A stretch of DNA of 64,000 nucleotides from an uncultured bacterium (GTDB taxonomy: Bacteria; Actinomycetota; Coriobacteriia; Coriobacteriales; Coriobacteriaceae): contig CAJMPU010000006.1 of assembly GCA_905215505.1 (NCBI GenBank), positions 1-64,000 of the forward strand, written 5' to 3'. Every line of letters starts with the position of its first letter. Position 1 is the first letter of the stretch. A model generated the notes under the pieces. That model was not told the DNA's origin and did no database searches. It saw nothing but the letters and a program-made list of their open reading frames with translations. Positions 53,636 to 63,267 of the stretch are shown piece by piece. Both the position numbers and the translations under genes were made by a program.

Positions 53636-55081
53636 CTAGTTCTCCTCGGTCTCGATCGCGGCGTTCTCGGACTCGGCGAAATTCCAGCCGGCGAGGCGGT
53701 CCTTCGCGGTGTCGATGTCCAGGTAGTTCTCCTCGCCGTCCATGAGTCGCGTAAAGGCGGTAAAGAGATAGTGGGCATCGGTGGGGCCGGGCGAGGCCTC
53801 GGGGTGGTACTGCACCGAGAAGCACGGCGCGTCGAGCAGTTGGATGCCCTCGGCGGTGCCGTCGTTGAGGTTCACATGCGTCAGGCGAATGCGGCCGAAG
53901 CGCTCGTTCATCACGACCGGCGCGATACCGCGGCGCACCCAGACGCGCAGGTCGCCATCGGCCGCGTGCTCGGTCTCGCCACCGGAAAGCTCGGGGACAA
54001 GTTTGCCCAAGCTGGGGAACAGCAGGCCAAAGCCATGGTTTTGCGCGGTAATCTCCACGCGGCGGCTCACCAGGTTCATAACCGGCTGGTTACCACCGCG
54101 GTGACCGAACTTAAGCTTTTCCATCTGAGCGCCGCAGGCCAGGCTGATCATCTGATGACCCAGGCAAATACCAAAGACCGGCACCTTGCCGATCAGCTGC
54201 TGCACCTGCTCGTAGGTCTCCACCACGGCATCGGGGTCGCCGGGGCCGTTGGACAAAAAGACGCCATCGGGATTCATGTCGAGCACCTCACTCGCGGGCG
54301 TATCCCACGGCACGACGGTAAGATCGCAGCCGGCGCGGACCAGGCCCTCCAGAATGCCGCGCTTCACGCCGCAGTCGTAGGCAACCACCTTGTGGCGGGC
54401 AGGGGCGGCGGCGGTGAGCGCAAAATCATGCGTAGTAGGCAGGTCGCTCGCAGCAAAGGCATGGGGCTCAGGGCAGCTCACGGTCTTGACCAGGTTCTCG
54501 CCCACCAACGTGGGGGCTGCGGCCAGACGCTCGGCAAGTTCGTCGACGTCAAAGACCTCGGTCGAGATAATGCCCATCTTGGAGCCGTTGTCGCGCAGGT
54601 GGCGCACCAAGGCGCGGGTGTCGACGCCCTCGATAGCGACGATACCGTGGGCGCGCAGGTACTCCGGCACGCTTTCGGCAGAACGCCAGTTAGAAGGCGT
54701 GGCGCACATGTCGCGCACGATCATGCCACGCATGGCCGGAGCGCTCGCAGGGCGAGCGGCGTCACCGGGGAAGGCCGACTGGACGTCGGTCTCATCGATG
54801 CCGTAGTTGCCGATCTGCGGATAGGTCATGGTTACGATTTGGCCGGCATAGCTCGGATCGGTCATGACCTCAAAATAGCCCTCGAGCGAGGTGTTGAAGC
54901 AGACTTCGCCGGTCGCGGTGCCCTCGGCGCCGCATGAACGTCCATAAAAAATGGTCCCATCCTCAAGGTACAGGATGCAGGGACCGCAGATGCCCTTACT
55001 GGTTTTTGCCAGCATACGCTGGCAAAGTTCGCTGGGCGCGATGGTGCGGGCAGCAGTGCCCGCGGTATGGTTGTTCGCCAT
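53636..55081 (-). CDS. carA: Carbamoyl-phosphate synthase small chain
   Basis: This 481-residue glutaminase subunit has LYLEDGTIFYGRSCGAEGTATGEVCFNTSLEGYFEVMTDPSYAGQIV features and the class I amidotransferase domain with FGICLGHQM (nucleophile Cys) and a C-terminal QYHPEASPGP (catalytic His/Glu). About 35 extra residues precede the core. ATG 55081 follows AAGGAG by four bases. It makes an operon with carB. Confidence 0.96.
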   Translation of the reverse strand: MANNHTAGTAARTIAPSELCQRMLAKTSKGICGPCILYLEDGTIFYGRSCGAEGTATGEVCFNTSLEGYFEVMTDPSYAGQIVTMTYPQIGNYGIDETDVQSAFPGDAARPASAPAMRGMIVRDMCATPSNWRSAESVPEYLRAHGIVAIEGVDTRALVRHLRDNGSKMGIISTEVFDVDELAERLAAAPTLVGENLVKTVSCPEPHAFAASDLPTTHDFALTAAAPARHKVVAYDCGVKRGILEGLVRAGCDLTVVPWDTPASEVLDMNPDGVFLSNGPGDPDAVVETYEQVQQLIGKVPVFGICLGHQMISLACGAQMEKLKFGHRGGNQPVMNLVSRRVEITAQNHGFGLLFPSLGKLVPELSGGETEHAADGDLRVWVRRGIAPVVMNERFGRIRLTHVNLNDGTAEGIQLLDAPCFSVQYHPEASPGPTDAHYLFTAFTRLMDGEENYLDIDTAKDRLAGWNFAESENAAIETEEN

Positions 55082-55092
55082 AATTCTCCTTC

Positions 55093-55149
55093 CCGGTCTC
55101 ACGGGACCGGCTTAAAGGTTGGTAGTTAGGCCTCGCGGTATTGTAACCG
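55093..55149 (-). promoter_or_regulatory. carA leader: TACAAT in a palindrome and a hairpin next to the SD
   Basis: GCGGT-TACAAT-ACCGC (55134-55149) puts a -10-like hexamer inside a perfect palindrome. CCGGTC-CCGTGA-GACCGG (55093-55110) forms a stem right before the carA SD. Both could serve nucleotide-responsive control; no PyrR motif is evident. Confidence 0.4.
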
Positions 55150-55242
55150 CAAGTATGCTCCATGGCGTTAATTTCATCGAAATGTTTACGAAATGATAAT
55201 TATGACTTTCTATGCATAATGATTTTTTAATCCCCGTCCCAG

Positions 55243-55283
55243 AAAAATTATCCCGCGTGGGCTTGTGGCTCACGCGGGATAAT
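55243..55283 (-). terminator. Intrinsic terminator
   Basis: TTATCCCGCGTG pairs perfectly with CACGCGGGATAA and is followed by TTTTT on the minus strand. It ends the ABC exporter transcript. Confidence 0.9.
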
Positions 55284-55289
55284 GGCCTC

Positions 55290-56255
55290 TTACTTTTTCT
55301 TGTCCTGCTCCAGCAGTTCGGACGGCGTTCGGTCGGGCTTGCCGCCGCGGAAAATCTCGCGGCCATGCAGACGATGCTCCAGGTCACGTTCGGCCTTTTC
55401 CTCGTCAATCTTGGTCTGGCTCACCACCGGGTCCTCAATCAACGACGACACCGAGTTCACCTGCTTCTGAATGCGCTCGGCGATGGTGTCATCCATACTC
55501 ACGATGCGCATCTTCCAGTCGATACTCGTAGCGTTGGATGAGCTCTTGGTCCACACGAACGTCAGGATGGCGCTCTGGTGGCCCTGAGCGGGAAACATGC
55601 CAAAGAAGGAATCGTGCTGAATGTTGCTATCCTCGTCGATATAGGCGTGAACGTTATACACCACGCGGTCAATCTTATCGTTGAGCAGCGCGTTGGTCGC
55701 AAGTGCCGCGGCCTGAATCTGCCCGTTGGACAGCAGCTCGAGCTCGTTGGCAGACGATGTGTCCAACACCGTCACCTCGACCGTGCCCGTACGCTCATCG
55801 GCTTCATCGACGGTAAAGTCGAGCGGGAACTGCGTAAAGCCGTTGCCCCACTCAAGGCCGCCCTTCAGCGCCGTCGAAACGGTATCGACCGAAACGCTCT
55901 CGGACAGATTGGCGGTATTCAGACGGCGCATCACGCCGTAGCCAATCTGCATGCCCACGATCAGCACCAAAATACCGATGACCACGGCCATCGCGGTCTT
56001 CGTAATGGTATGGCTCACCTGCGAGCCCGAAGGATCGTCCTCGGACAGCGGGTCGATATGTTTTGCCTGGCTCGCGCGGTCCTCGCTGCGCAGCTGCGCT
56101 AGCGCAGCTTTGTCACCGCGCTTGGCCGCAGCCTCCTTCTCACGCATGCGCTCGGTTCGCTTTTTGGCAAGCGTGGGATCCAAGACACCGGATGCATCGA
56201 TTTCGGAGAATAACTCCGTCACTTCTTCCGGAGTCAAAGGGTTCTTGTCAGCCAT
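55290..56255 (-). CDS. Single-pass membrane protein of unknown function
   Basis: The product is 321 residues. The N terminus is charged and coil-like (KKRTERMREKEAAAKRGDKAAL), one membrane segment lies near 86-108 (AMAVVIGILVLIVGMQIGYGVM), and the outer domain of about 180 residues has no family I recognise. The C terminus is charged. AGGA precedes the ATG. It follows the ABC exporter by 19 bp and probably works with it. Confidence 0.75.
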   Translation of the reverse strand: MADKNPLTPEEVTELFSEIDASGVLDPTLAKKRTERMREKEAAAKRGDKAALAQLRSEDRASQAKHIDPLSEDDPSGSQVSHTITKTAMAVVIGILVLIVGMQIGYGVMRRLNTANLSESVSVDTVSTALKGGLEWGNGFTQFPLDFTVDEADERTGTVEVTVLDTSSANELELLSNGQIQAAALATNALLNDKIDRVVYNVHAYIDEDSNIQHDSFFGMFPAQGHQSAILTFVWTKSSSNATSIDWKMRIVSMDDTIAERIQKQVNSVSSLIEDPVVSQTKIDEEKAERDLEHRLHGREIFRGGKPDRTPSELLEQDKKK

Positions 56256-56274
56256 AAACTTCCTGTCATATCAA

Positions 56275-58047
56275 TCAGTCGAGCTCGTGCGCACGCGCAC
56301 CTTCGAACTGCATTCGATAGTAACGGGCATAGGTGCCGCCACGGGCGAGAAGCTGTTCATGCGTGCCACGTTCCACAACGCGACCATGCTCAACGGTCGC
56401 AATCTCATCGGCATGTTTAATGGTCGAGAGACGGTGGGCGATGATAATCGTGGTGCGGCCGCGTGCCAGCTCTTCGAGCGACTCCTGGACTGCCTCCTCG
56501 CTCTCGTTATCCAAAGCACTCGTCGCCTCGTCCAAGATCAAGATTTTGGGATTCTTGAGAAACACACGCGCGATGGCAACGCGCTGTTTCTGTCCGCCCG
56601 AAAGACGGCTGCCGCGCTCGCCCACGACCGTGTCATAGCCCTGTGGAAGCGACTCGATAAAGGCATCGATGTTGGCGCGACGGGCGGCCTCGGCGATCTC
56701 TTCCGCCGTAGCGCCCGGCTTGCCGTAGGCGATGTTCTCGCCAATCGTGCCGTCAAACAGATAGACATCCTGCTGCACCAGGCCGATGGCGCGACGCAGG
56801 CTCCGCTGCGTCACATCGCGCACGTCCTGGCCGTCGATGCTAATGGATCCGGCGGCCACGTCATAAAAGCGCGGCAGCAGCGAACAGGTCGTGGACTTGC
56901 CACCGCCCGAAGGGCCAACCAAAGCGATGGTCTGCCCGGGCTTGATGGACAGGTCCATATGGTCGATAACGGTACGCTCGTCGGCATCGCCCTCGCCCAG
57001 CTCAACATCCTCGTAGTTAAAGCACACGTCGTGATACTCCACGGCGCCGGCAGTCACCTGCAGATCCGTAGCGCCCGGCTTGTCCTGGATATCCGGCGCG
57101 GTCGAGAGCACCTCGTCCATACGCTTAAAGCCGGCGATAGCCTTCTGATACGTTTCGGCCGAATTGACGAGTGTCTCGAGCGGCGTGCAGAACAGCGAAA
57201 TATAGAGTGCAAAGGTCGCCATATCGACCGCCTGCAGCTGTCCCTGAGCCACCAGCCAGCCGCCGAGCAGCACCACGATCACGTAGAGCACGCCCGAGAG
57301 CAGGCCATACGTCGCGGTATAGACGCCCATGGCGTGGTACATGTTCTCTTTGGACGAAAGGTAGCGATTGTTGGAGGCGCGGAACTTGAAACGTTCGGTC
57401 TCCTCATTGGCAAAGCTCTTGACCACGCGCATGCCCGCCAGCGAATCCTGCAGCTGCGCATTGATGCCGCTGATCTTTTTGCGATTGTCGCTAAAGACCT
57501 CGCGCATGCGCATGTTCTGCCAAAACATGATGACCGCAAACGCCGCCGTCACCACGGCCATGGCGAGCGCCAGCACTGGGGCGATGGTAAAGAGGATCAC
57601 AAACGAGCCGATAATCTCGATGCCGCAGATGATGATCCACTCGGGCACGTGGTGCGCCGCCTCGCAGATATCGAACAGGTCGTTGACCACGCGGCTCATC
57701 ATGTCGCCCGAGCTGTTGCGGTCAAAGTACGCAAAGCTAAAGCGCTCATACTGGTCAAACAGGTCCTCGCGCATTTTGGACTCCATGCGCGCGCCCATCA
57801 CGTGACCCCAATAGCTCACAAAATAGCGGCAGGCGCAGCGGACGGCATACATCAGCACCAAGCCCACCGCGATCATGCCGAGCGCCTGCATAATGGCAGC
57901 CTGACCCTGAGTAAATAGCCCACCGGTCAAATTGCGCAGGATAATGGGGAACGCAAGGTCAATGGCGGCAAGCACCAGAGCGCAAACAGTATCAGCAACA
58001 AAAAGCCCCATCTGGGGCTTGTAATAAGACAAAAACCTTCTAAACAT
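56275..58047 (-). CDS. ABC transporter ATP-binding/permease protein (multidrug/lipid exporter type)
   Basis: This 590-residue half-transporter has six membrane helices, then an ATPase with Walker A GPSGGGKST, the YGKPGATAEEIAEAARRANIDAFI stretch, signature RLSGGQKQR, Walker B ILILDEATSALD and the His switch AHRLSTIKHAD. It would work as a homodimer. The substrate cannot be told. Confidence 0.92.
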   Translation of the reverse strand: MFRRFLSYYKPQMGLFVADTVCALVLAAIDLAFPIILRNLTGGLFTQGQAAIMQALGMIAVGLVLMYAVRCACRYFVSYWGHVMGARMESKMREDLFDQYERFSFAYFDRNSSGDMMSRVVNDLFDICEAAHHVPEWIIICGIEIIGSFVILFTIAPVLALAMAVVTAAFAVIMFWQNMRMREVFSDNRKKISGINAQLQDSLAGMRVVKSFANEETERFKFRASNNRYLSSKENMYHAMGVYTATYGLLSGVLYVIVVLLGGWLVAQGQLQAVDMATFALYISLFCTPLETLVNSAETYQKAIAGFKRMDEVLSTAPDIQDKPGATDLQVTAGAVEYHDVCFNYEDVELGEGDADERTVIDHMDLSIKPGQTIALVGPSGGGKSTTCSLLPRFYDVAAGSISIDGQDVRDVTQRSLRRAIGLVQQDVYLFDGTIGENIAYGKPGATAEEIAEAARRANIDAFIESLPQGYDTVVGERGSRLSGGQKQRVAIARVFLKNPKILILDEATSALDNESEEAVQESLEELARGRTTIIIAHRLSTIKHADEIATVEHGRVVERGTHEQLLARGGTYARYYRMQFEGARAHELD

Positions 58048-58077
58048 GCAGTCCTCGGAGATAAAACAATAACGTAA

Positions 58078-58118
58078 GACCCTGGGGCAAAATAATCAGT
58101 AGTGTTTGCCCCAGGGTC
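58078..58118 (-). terminator. Hairpin downstream of nudF
   Basis: GACCCTGGGGCAAA and its perfect complement (14 bp) enclose a 13-base loop. The minus-strand continuation is T-rich but broken. Confidence 0.7.
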
Positions 58119-58128
58119 GCCCTCGCTT

Positions 58129-58824
58129 TTAAAGCTCAGTTCCGCCCAGCCTGTGTGCGATGCTATCGCAAGCCAAGGCACCCACAACGGTCTTGGCGTC
58201 TTCGATCTTGCCGTCGAGTACGGCGTCGATCAGCTCGTGCAGCGGCACCAGGTCCACGTTGACAAACTCGTCATCATCGGGGTTGGGCGCATCAAACTCG
58301 AGCTTGGTAGCCAAGTAGATGTGAATGATCTCGTCACAGAAGCCGCAGGACGTGACAATCGACGTCAAAAAGCGAATGCGACCGGCCCTAAAGCCCGTCT
58401 CCTCATGCAGCTCGCGCTTGGCGCAATCGAGCGGGTCCTCGCCTGGATCGAGCTTGCCGGCGGGAATCTCGACCGTCACGCGGTCGATGGCGGTGCGGTA
58501 CTGACGCACCAGTACAATCTTGCCGCTCTCGGTCAGTGCCACAACGGCCGCCGCACCCGGATGGCGAACGATATCGCGGGCGCTGCGGTGACCGTTGGGC
58601 AGCTCAACCTCAAGACGGTGGACGTCGAGGATCTTGCCCTTCCAGGCACACTCCTCCGAAAGAATCTTCTCGTGCAGCTCGGCATCGTGCGGGTCGTCGT
58701 CGCCCAGCACCAGCGACGGCTCGTCAGCGACCTCGCCACCAGGCTCGCCCTCGGCGTGCCCATACATGCGGCTGCCCTCTTCGACGATCTGCGCGTCCAC
58801 GAGCTCTTCGTTCTTCTCGTCCAT
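58129..58824 (-). CDS. nudF: NUDIX hydrolase, ADP-ribose pyrophosphatase type
   Basis: This 231-residue protein has a Nudix box GEDPLDCAKRELHEETGF preceded by VEIPAGKLDPG, the pattern of ADP-ribose pyrophosphatases. The N-terminal 60 residues are acidic and extra to the family. Start 58824 is chosen because AGAGGA then lies at workable spacing; ATG 58833 touches it. It follows purD by 21 bp. Confidence 0.9.
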   Translation of the reverse strand: MDEKNEELVDAQIVEEGSRMYGHAEGEPGGEVADEPSLVLGDDDPHDAELHEKILSEECAWKGKILDVHRLEVELPNGHRSARDIVRHPGAAAVVALTESGKIVLVRQYRTAIDRVTVEIPAGKLDPGEDPLDCAKRELHEETGFRAGRIRFLTSIVTSCGFCDEIIHIYLATKLEFDAPNPDDDEFVNVDLVPLHELIDAVLDGKIEDAKTVVGALACDSIAHRLGGTEL

Positions 58825-58845
58825 CCGTCTCATTCCTCTCGGACT

Positions 58846-60150
58846 TTAGGCATCCCAGGCGTCGCGGCCACGCAGCGCGCGCAGACCGATGTCATGACGC
58901 AGGGTCTTGCCCTCAAAATCAATCTTCTCGCAAGCCTCGTAGGCAAGGTTGCGGGCGTTCTCGAACGTGTCGCCCAGCGCGGTCACGGCAAGCACACGGC
59001 CGCCGTTGGTCACGAGCTGGCCATCCACCACGGCGGTGCCGGCATGGTACACGGTCACGTTCTCCATGGCCTCGGCGTCGGCGATGCCGGTGATGACTTT
59101 GCCCTTCTCGTAGCTGCCGGGGTAGCCCGCGCTCGTCAGGACAACAGCCACGGCCCACTCGTCACGCCAATCGAGCTCAATCTGATCGAGCTCGCAGTTG
59201 GCACAAGCCAGCATGACCTCGACCAGGTCGTTCTTGAGGCGCGGCAGCACGACCTGCGTCTCAGGGTCGCCAAAGCGGGCGTTGAACTCCAGCACCTTGG
59301 GGCCGGCGGGGGTGAGCATAAAGCCTCCGTACAGGCAGCCGCGGTAGTCGATGCCCTCGGCGACAAGCTCGGCCACGGTCTGCTCCATGACCGCCACCAT
59401 CGTGGCGTGCTCCTCGTCGGTCACGATGGGCACCGGGCTGTAAACGCCCATGCCGCCGGTGTTGGGGCCAAGGTCGCCCTCGAGCGCACGCTTGTGATCC
59501 TGCGAGGTGGCCATAGGACGCACGGTCTTGCCGTCGGTAAAGGCCAGCAGCGAGCACTCGGGGCCAACCAGCATTTCCTCAATGACAACGGTGTTGCCGG
59601 CATCGCCAAAGGTGCCGCCAAAGCACTCGCGCACGGCTTCCTCGGCCTGCGCAAGCTCAGTCGCCACGATAACGCCCTTGCCCGCGGCCAGGCCGTCAGC
59701 CTTCACGACCAGCGGGGCACCCTGCTCGCGCACATAGGCAAGAGCCGAAGCCTCGTCAGTAAACGAGCCGTAGGCGGCCGTCGGAATGCCGGCACGCTCC
59801 ATGAGCTGCTTGGAGAACAGCTTGGAGCCCTCCATCTGAGCGCCCTCGGCACCCGGGCCAAAGCAGGGAATGCCCGCCGCGCGCACGGCATCGGCTACGC
59901 CCGCCACGAGCGGAGCCTCGGGGCCAATTACCACAAGTCCGCATCCGTGGCTCTGGGCAAACGCCGCCACGGCCGCAGGATCGCAATCGTCGAGAACCAC
60001 GTTCTCGCCGCAGCTCGCGGTGCCGCCGTTACCCGGCGCAATGTAGAGCTTGCCGGCGCGCGGTGATGCTGCGAGCTTAGCTGCCAGAGCATGCTCGCGG
60101 CCGCCGCTGCCCAACAACAGGATGTCGATGGTTTGAGTGTCCGCCTTCAA
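58846..60150 (-). CDS. purD: Phosphoribosylamine--glycine ligase
   Basis: This 434-residue ATP-grasp enzyme catalyses purine step 2. Motifs: LLLGSGGREHALAAKLA, GPEAPLVAGVADAVRAAG, KADGLAAGKGVIVA, PNTGGMGVYSP, LEFNARFGDPETQ. The start is TTG at 60150, five bases after GGAGG; the open frame extends to 60321 without homology. Confidence 0.96.
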   Translation of the reverse strand: MKADTQTIDILLLGSGGREHALAAKLAASPRAGKLYIAPGNGGTASCGENVVLDDCDPAAVAAFAQSHGCGLVVIGPEAPLVAGVADAVRAAGIPCFGPGAEGAQMEGSKLFSKQLMERAGIPTAAYGSFTDEASALAYVREQGAPLVVKADGLAAGKGVIVATELAQAEEAVRECFGGTFGDAGNTVVIEEMLVGPECSLLAFTDGKTVRPMATSQDHKRALEGDLGPNTGGMGVYSPVPIVTDEEHATMVAVMEQTVAELVAEGIDYRGCLYGGFMLTPAGPKVLEFNARFGDPETQVVLPRLKNDLVEVMLACANCELDQIELDWRDEWAVAVVLTSAGYPGSYEKGKVITGIADAEAMENVTVYHAGTAVVDGQLVTNGGRVLAVTALGDTFENARNLAYEACEKIDFEGKTLRHDIGLRALRGRDAWDA

Positions 60151-60207
60151 GGGTGCCTCCTCTATGGATGAACGGCCCGCCAACCATGCGGACCCATTAC
60201 AAAGCAA

Positions 60208-60249
60208 ATATACCCCTCGGCCGCCCGCTTGGGCTGCAAAGGGGTATAT
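60208..60249 (-). terminator. Hairpin downstream of purA
   Basis: ATATACCCCT pairs with AGGGGTATAT, with an inner GCCC/GGGC stem. The T tract after it on the minus strand is short. Confidence 0.5.
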
Positions 60250-60271
60250 CGCAATAACCGAATAGTGCCGA

Positions 60272-61558
60272 TTACTTCCAGAATCGGTTGATGATCTGCT
60301 CGCGATCGGCGCCGACGCCAATGAACGTCACGCGGGTGTGTGCCAGATCCTCGATAAACGCCACGTAGTCCTGAGCCTCCTGCGGCAGCTCGTCAAAGCT
60401 GCGGCAACCGGTGATATCGCACTTCCAGCCCGGGAGCTCCTCGTAGATGGGTTTGGCATGCTCAAAGCGCACCTGGTGCTCAGGCACGCTCGTGTAACGC
60501 TCGCCATCGACGTCATAGGCAACGCATACCTTAATGGTGTCGAAGGCCGAAAGCACGTCGAGCTTGGTCATGGCGATGTCGGTGAGGCCGTTGACGCGCG
60601 AGGCATAGTTGGCGATAGGGCCGTCAAACCAGCCGCAACGACGACGGCGACCGGTGGTCACGCCGTACTCGTGGCCCTCCTCGGTCAGCGTGTGGCCGGC
60701 CTCGGACTCATAGGAAAGCTCGGTGGGCATGGGGCCCGAACCGACGCGGGTGATATAGGCCTTCATGACGCCCAGCACGCGGTCGACATTCTTCATACCG
60801 ACGCCGGAGCCGGTGATGGCGCCGCCGGCGGTGCAATTGGAAGACGTCACGTACGGATAGGTGCCGTGATCGATGTCGAGCAGCGTCGCCTGGGCACCCT
60901 CGAACAGCAGGTCCTTGCCCTCATCGATCATGTTGTTGAGCAGCAGGCTCGTCTCGGTGATGTAGGGGCGCAGGCGCTCGGCCATGGGCAGGTACTCGTC
61001 GCAGATCTGGTCCACGGTGTAGGTGGGCAGGTGGTAGATGAGCTCGAGCTCGGGATTCACGCGGGCAAGAGCAGTCTCCAGCTTGTCGCGGAACAGCGCC
61101 TCGTCCAGCATGTCCTGCATGCGCAGGCCGATGCGGGCCATCTTGTCCTGGTAGCACGGACCGATGCCGCGCTTGGTGGTACCGATGTTCTTCTTGCCGA
61201 GCTTCTGCTCAAAAGCACCATCCAGATCGATGTGGTACGGCATGATGATGTGCGCGTTGCCACTGATCTTGAGGTTCTTGGTGGTGATGCCGTCGGCCTC
61301 GAACATGTCAATCTCCTCAAGGACAACCTTGGGGTTGACGACGCAGCCGTTACCGATCACCGACACATGGTCGGAATACATGATGCCGGAGGGCACCTGG
61401 TGCAGGCCGTACTTCTTGCCGTTGACGACGATGGTGTGGCCGGCGTTATTACCGCCCGAATAGCGCACGACGGCATCGAAGTCGCCGGCGACCAGGTCGC
61501 AAATCTTACCCTTGCCCTCATCGCCCCACTGGGCACCGACCAAAACGGTTGACGGCAT
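60272..61558 (-). CDS. purA: Adenylosuccinate synthetase
   Basis: The 428-residue GTP-dependent enzyme makes adenylosuccinate from IMP. Motifs: VLVGAQWGDEGKGKICD, GGNNAGHTI, GTTKRGIGPCYQDK, FEGAQATLLDIDHGTYPYVTSSN, TTGRRRRCGWFD. GGAG precedes the ATG. It follows dnaB, a conserved neighbourhood. Confidence 0.97.
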   Translation of the reverse strand: MPSTVLVGAQWGDEGKGKICDLVAGDFDAVVRYSGGNNAGHTIVVNGKKYGLHQVPSGIMYSDHVSVIGNGCVVNPKVVLEEIDMFEADGITTKNLKISGNAHIIMPYHIDLDGAFEQKLGKKNIGTTKRGIGPCYQDKMARIGLRMQDMLDEALFRDKLETALARVNPELELIYHLPTYTVDQICDEYLPMAERLRPYITETSLLLNNMIDEGKDLLFEGAQATLLDIDHGTYPYVTSSNCTAGGAITGSGVGMKNVDRVLGVMKAYITRVGSGPMPTELSYESEAGHTLTEEGHEYGVTTGRRRRCGWFDGPIANYASRVNGLTDIAMTKLDVLSAFDTIKVCVAYDVDGERYTSVPEHQVRFEHAKPIYEELPGWKCDITGCRSFDELPQEAQDYVAFIEDLAHTRVTFIGVGADREQIINRFWK

Positions 61559-61651
61559 GTTTACTCCTTACATTCATGGACTGTCTACGCGCCACGCCGG
61601 CACGCAGAAGCACAAAACATTCCCAGTATACCCGTGCAACGGGCGCCTGTC

Positions 61652-63043
61652 CTACTCCTCGGTATGCGCCCCATCAAGCTCATAGAACTTGGTGGATGCC
61701 GGCAGGAACATCAGGTCGACGTCACCGATCGGGCCCGAACGGTTCTTGGCCACGACGATACGCGTAACGCCCTCGTCGGGTCGATCGTCACGCGAGGCCT
61801 CGGCCTCGTCGGCGGAGCGGTCCAAGAACATAACGATGTCGGCGTCCTGCTCGATGGAGCCCGATTCACGCAGGTCGGAAAGCTGCGGGCGTTTGCCGGT
61901 ACGGGACTCGACCTGACGCGACAGCTGCGACAGCGCGATCAACGGAATCTTGAGCTCCTTGGCCATGATCTTTAAACCACGCGACATCTCGGAGACCTCG
62001 ACGGTACGGCTCTCGGAGCGACGCCCCGGCGGAGGACTCACCAGCTGCAGGTAGTCCAGGATAATGATGGCCTTCTCCTTGTTGTGAAGCATGCGGCGGC
62101 TCTTGGCGCGGATCTCGGTCACCGTGGTGCCGGGCGTATCGTCAATCAGAATGTCGAGCTTAGACAAAGTCTGCGTGGCCTCGTTGATATTGGCCCACTG
62201 CTCGGGGCTAATGCGGCCCGTACGGAAGTCGCTGATCGAAATCATGGCGTAGGCGCAAATCAGGCGCTGGGCAATTTCCTTGCCCGACATCTCCAGCGAA
62301 AAGAAGCCAACGGTATAGCCCGCAGCGGCGGCATTCAGCGCCAGGTTCAGAGCGAACGACGTCTTACCCACGGCAGGGCGGGCGCCGATAATGATGAGCT
62401 GGCCCTCGCGGAAACCCATAAGCATGCGGTCGAGCGACGGGAAGCCGGTGGGCACGCCCGCGGCCTGTCCGCCGGCCTTACACACTTCCTCGGCCTCGTT
62501 ATAGGCCTCGACCATAAACTCGGTCAGTGTCTTATAGCTCGACTTGACCTCGCGCGCCGTGACCTTGAGCAGCTTGCTCTCGGCCAGCTCCACGACCTCT
62601 TTGGTGTCGGTAGGGGCGTTATAGGCCAGTGCGTTGATCTCGTTGGTGGCACCGATCAGCTCGCGTAGCATCGAGTCGCGACGGACGATGGCGGCATGGT
62701 GCTGCCAGTTCACGAGCGACAGGGTCTGACCCATCAGCTCCAAAATGTAGGCCTCGCCGCCCACGGCATCAAGCTTGTTGATGCTGCGCAGGTAATCGAT
62801 CAGCGAGATAGAGTCGATGGGAATGCGGCTGTTGTACATATCGACCATCGCGGTGTAGATGGTCTTATGAATGGGCCGGTAGAAGTCATCGGGCTGCAGC
62901 TCGACCTGGGCCTCCTCGACCACCTCGGGCGACAGCAGCATGGCGGCCAGTACATTGGCCTCTGCATCTTGGTTTTGAGGGAGACCCAACTTGGAGCCAC
63001 GGTCCTCGACCGTCAGCCCCGTCTCCCTTTCATCATATGCCAT
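61652..63043 (-). CDS. dnaB: Replicative DNA helicase
   Basis: This 463-residue DnaB starts with the helical domain (LPQNQDAEANVLAAMLL) and has the RecA-like motor with Walker A GARPAVGKTS, VGFFSLEMSG, IIILDYLQLV (Walker B) and LSDLRESGSIEQDADIV. The ATG at 63043 is favoured by GAGG six bases upstream; two further in-frame ATGs lie just upstream. Confidence 0.96.
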   Translation of the reverse strand: MAYDERETGLTVEDRGSKLGLPQNQDAEANVLAAMLLSPEVVEEAQVELQPDDFYRPIHKTIYTAMVDMYNSRIPIDSISLIDYLRSINKLDAVGGEAYILELMGQTLSLVNWQHHAAIVRRDSMLRELIGATNEINALAYNAPTDTKEVVELAESKLLKVTAREVKSSYKTLTEFMVEAYNEAEEVCKAGGQAAGVPTGFPSLDRMLMGFREGQLIIIGARPAVGKTSFALNLALNAAAAGYTVGFFSLEMSGKEIAQRLICAYAMISISDFRTGRISPEQWANINEATQTLSKLDILIDDTPGTTVTEIRAKSRRMLHNKEKAIIILDYLQLVSPPPGRRSESRTVEVSEMSRGLKIMAKELKIPLIALSQLSRQVESRTGKRPQLSDLRESGSIEQDADIVMFLDRSADEAEASRDDRPDEGVTRIVVAKNRSGPIGDVDLMFLPASTKFYELDGAHTEE

Positions 63044-63202
63044 GAGCATCCTCATTCATATCGCTTGCGAGCATCCATAGTATCAGCCACAGTCCCAAAA
63101 CGGGCCGCGCCCCGGCAATCATCACCGAACGAAACGGATGAACGGTCCCGTGTATAGGACTTCGACGCAACGCCTGCCATGACGCTCGCTGAGCGTAGAA
63201 AA

Positions 63203-63235
63203 CAAAAGGGCGCCCTGGTCTCCCAGAGCGCCCTT
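63203..63235 (-). terminator. Intrinsic terminator of rplI
   Basis: GGGCGCTCTGGGAGACCAGGGCGCCC-type stem (12 bp, one mismatch) is followed by TTTTG on the minus strand. Confidence 0.8.
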
Positions 63236-63267
63236 CTTAGAACAAGATTGTTGCGTTGCAGCAAATG

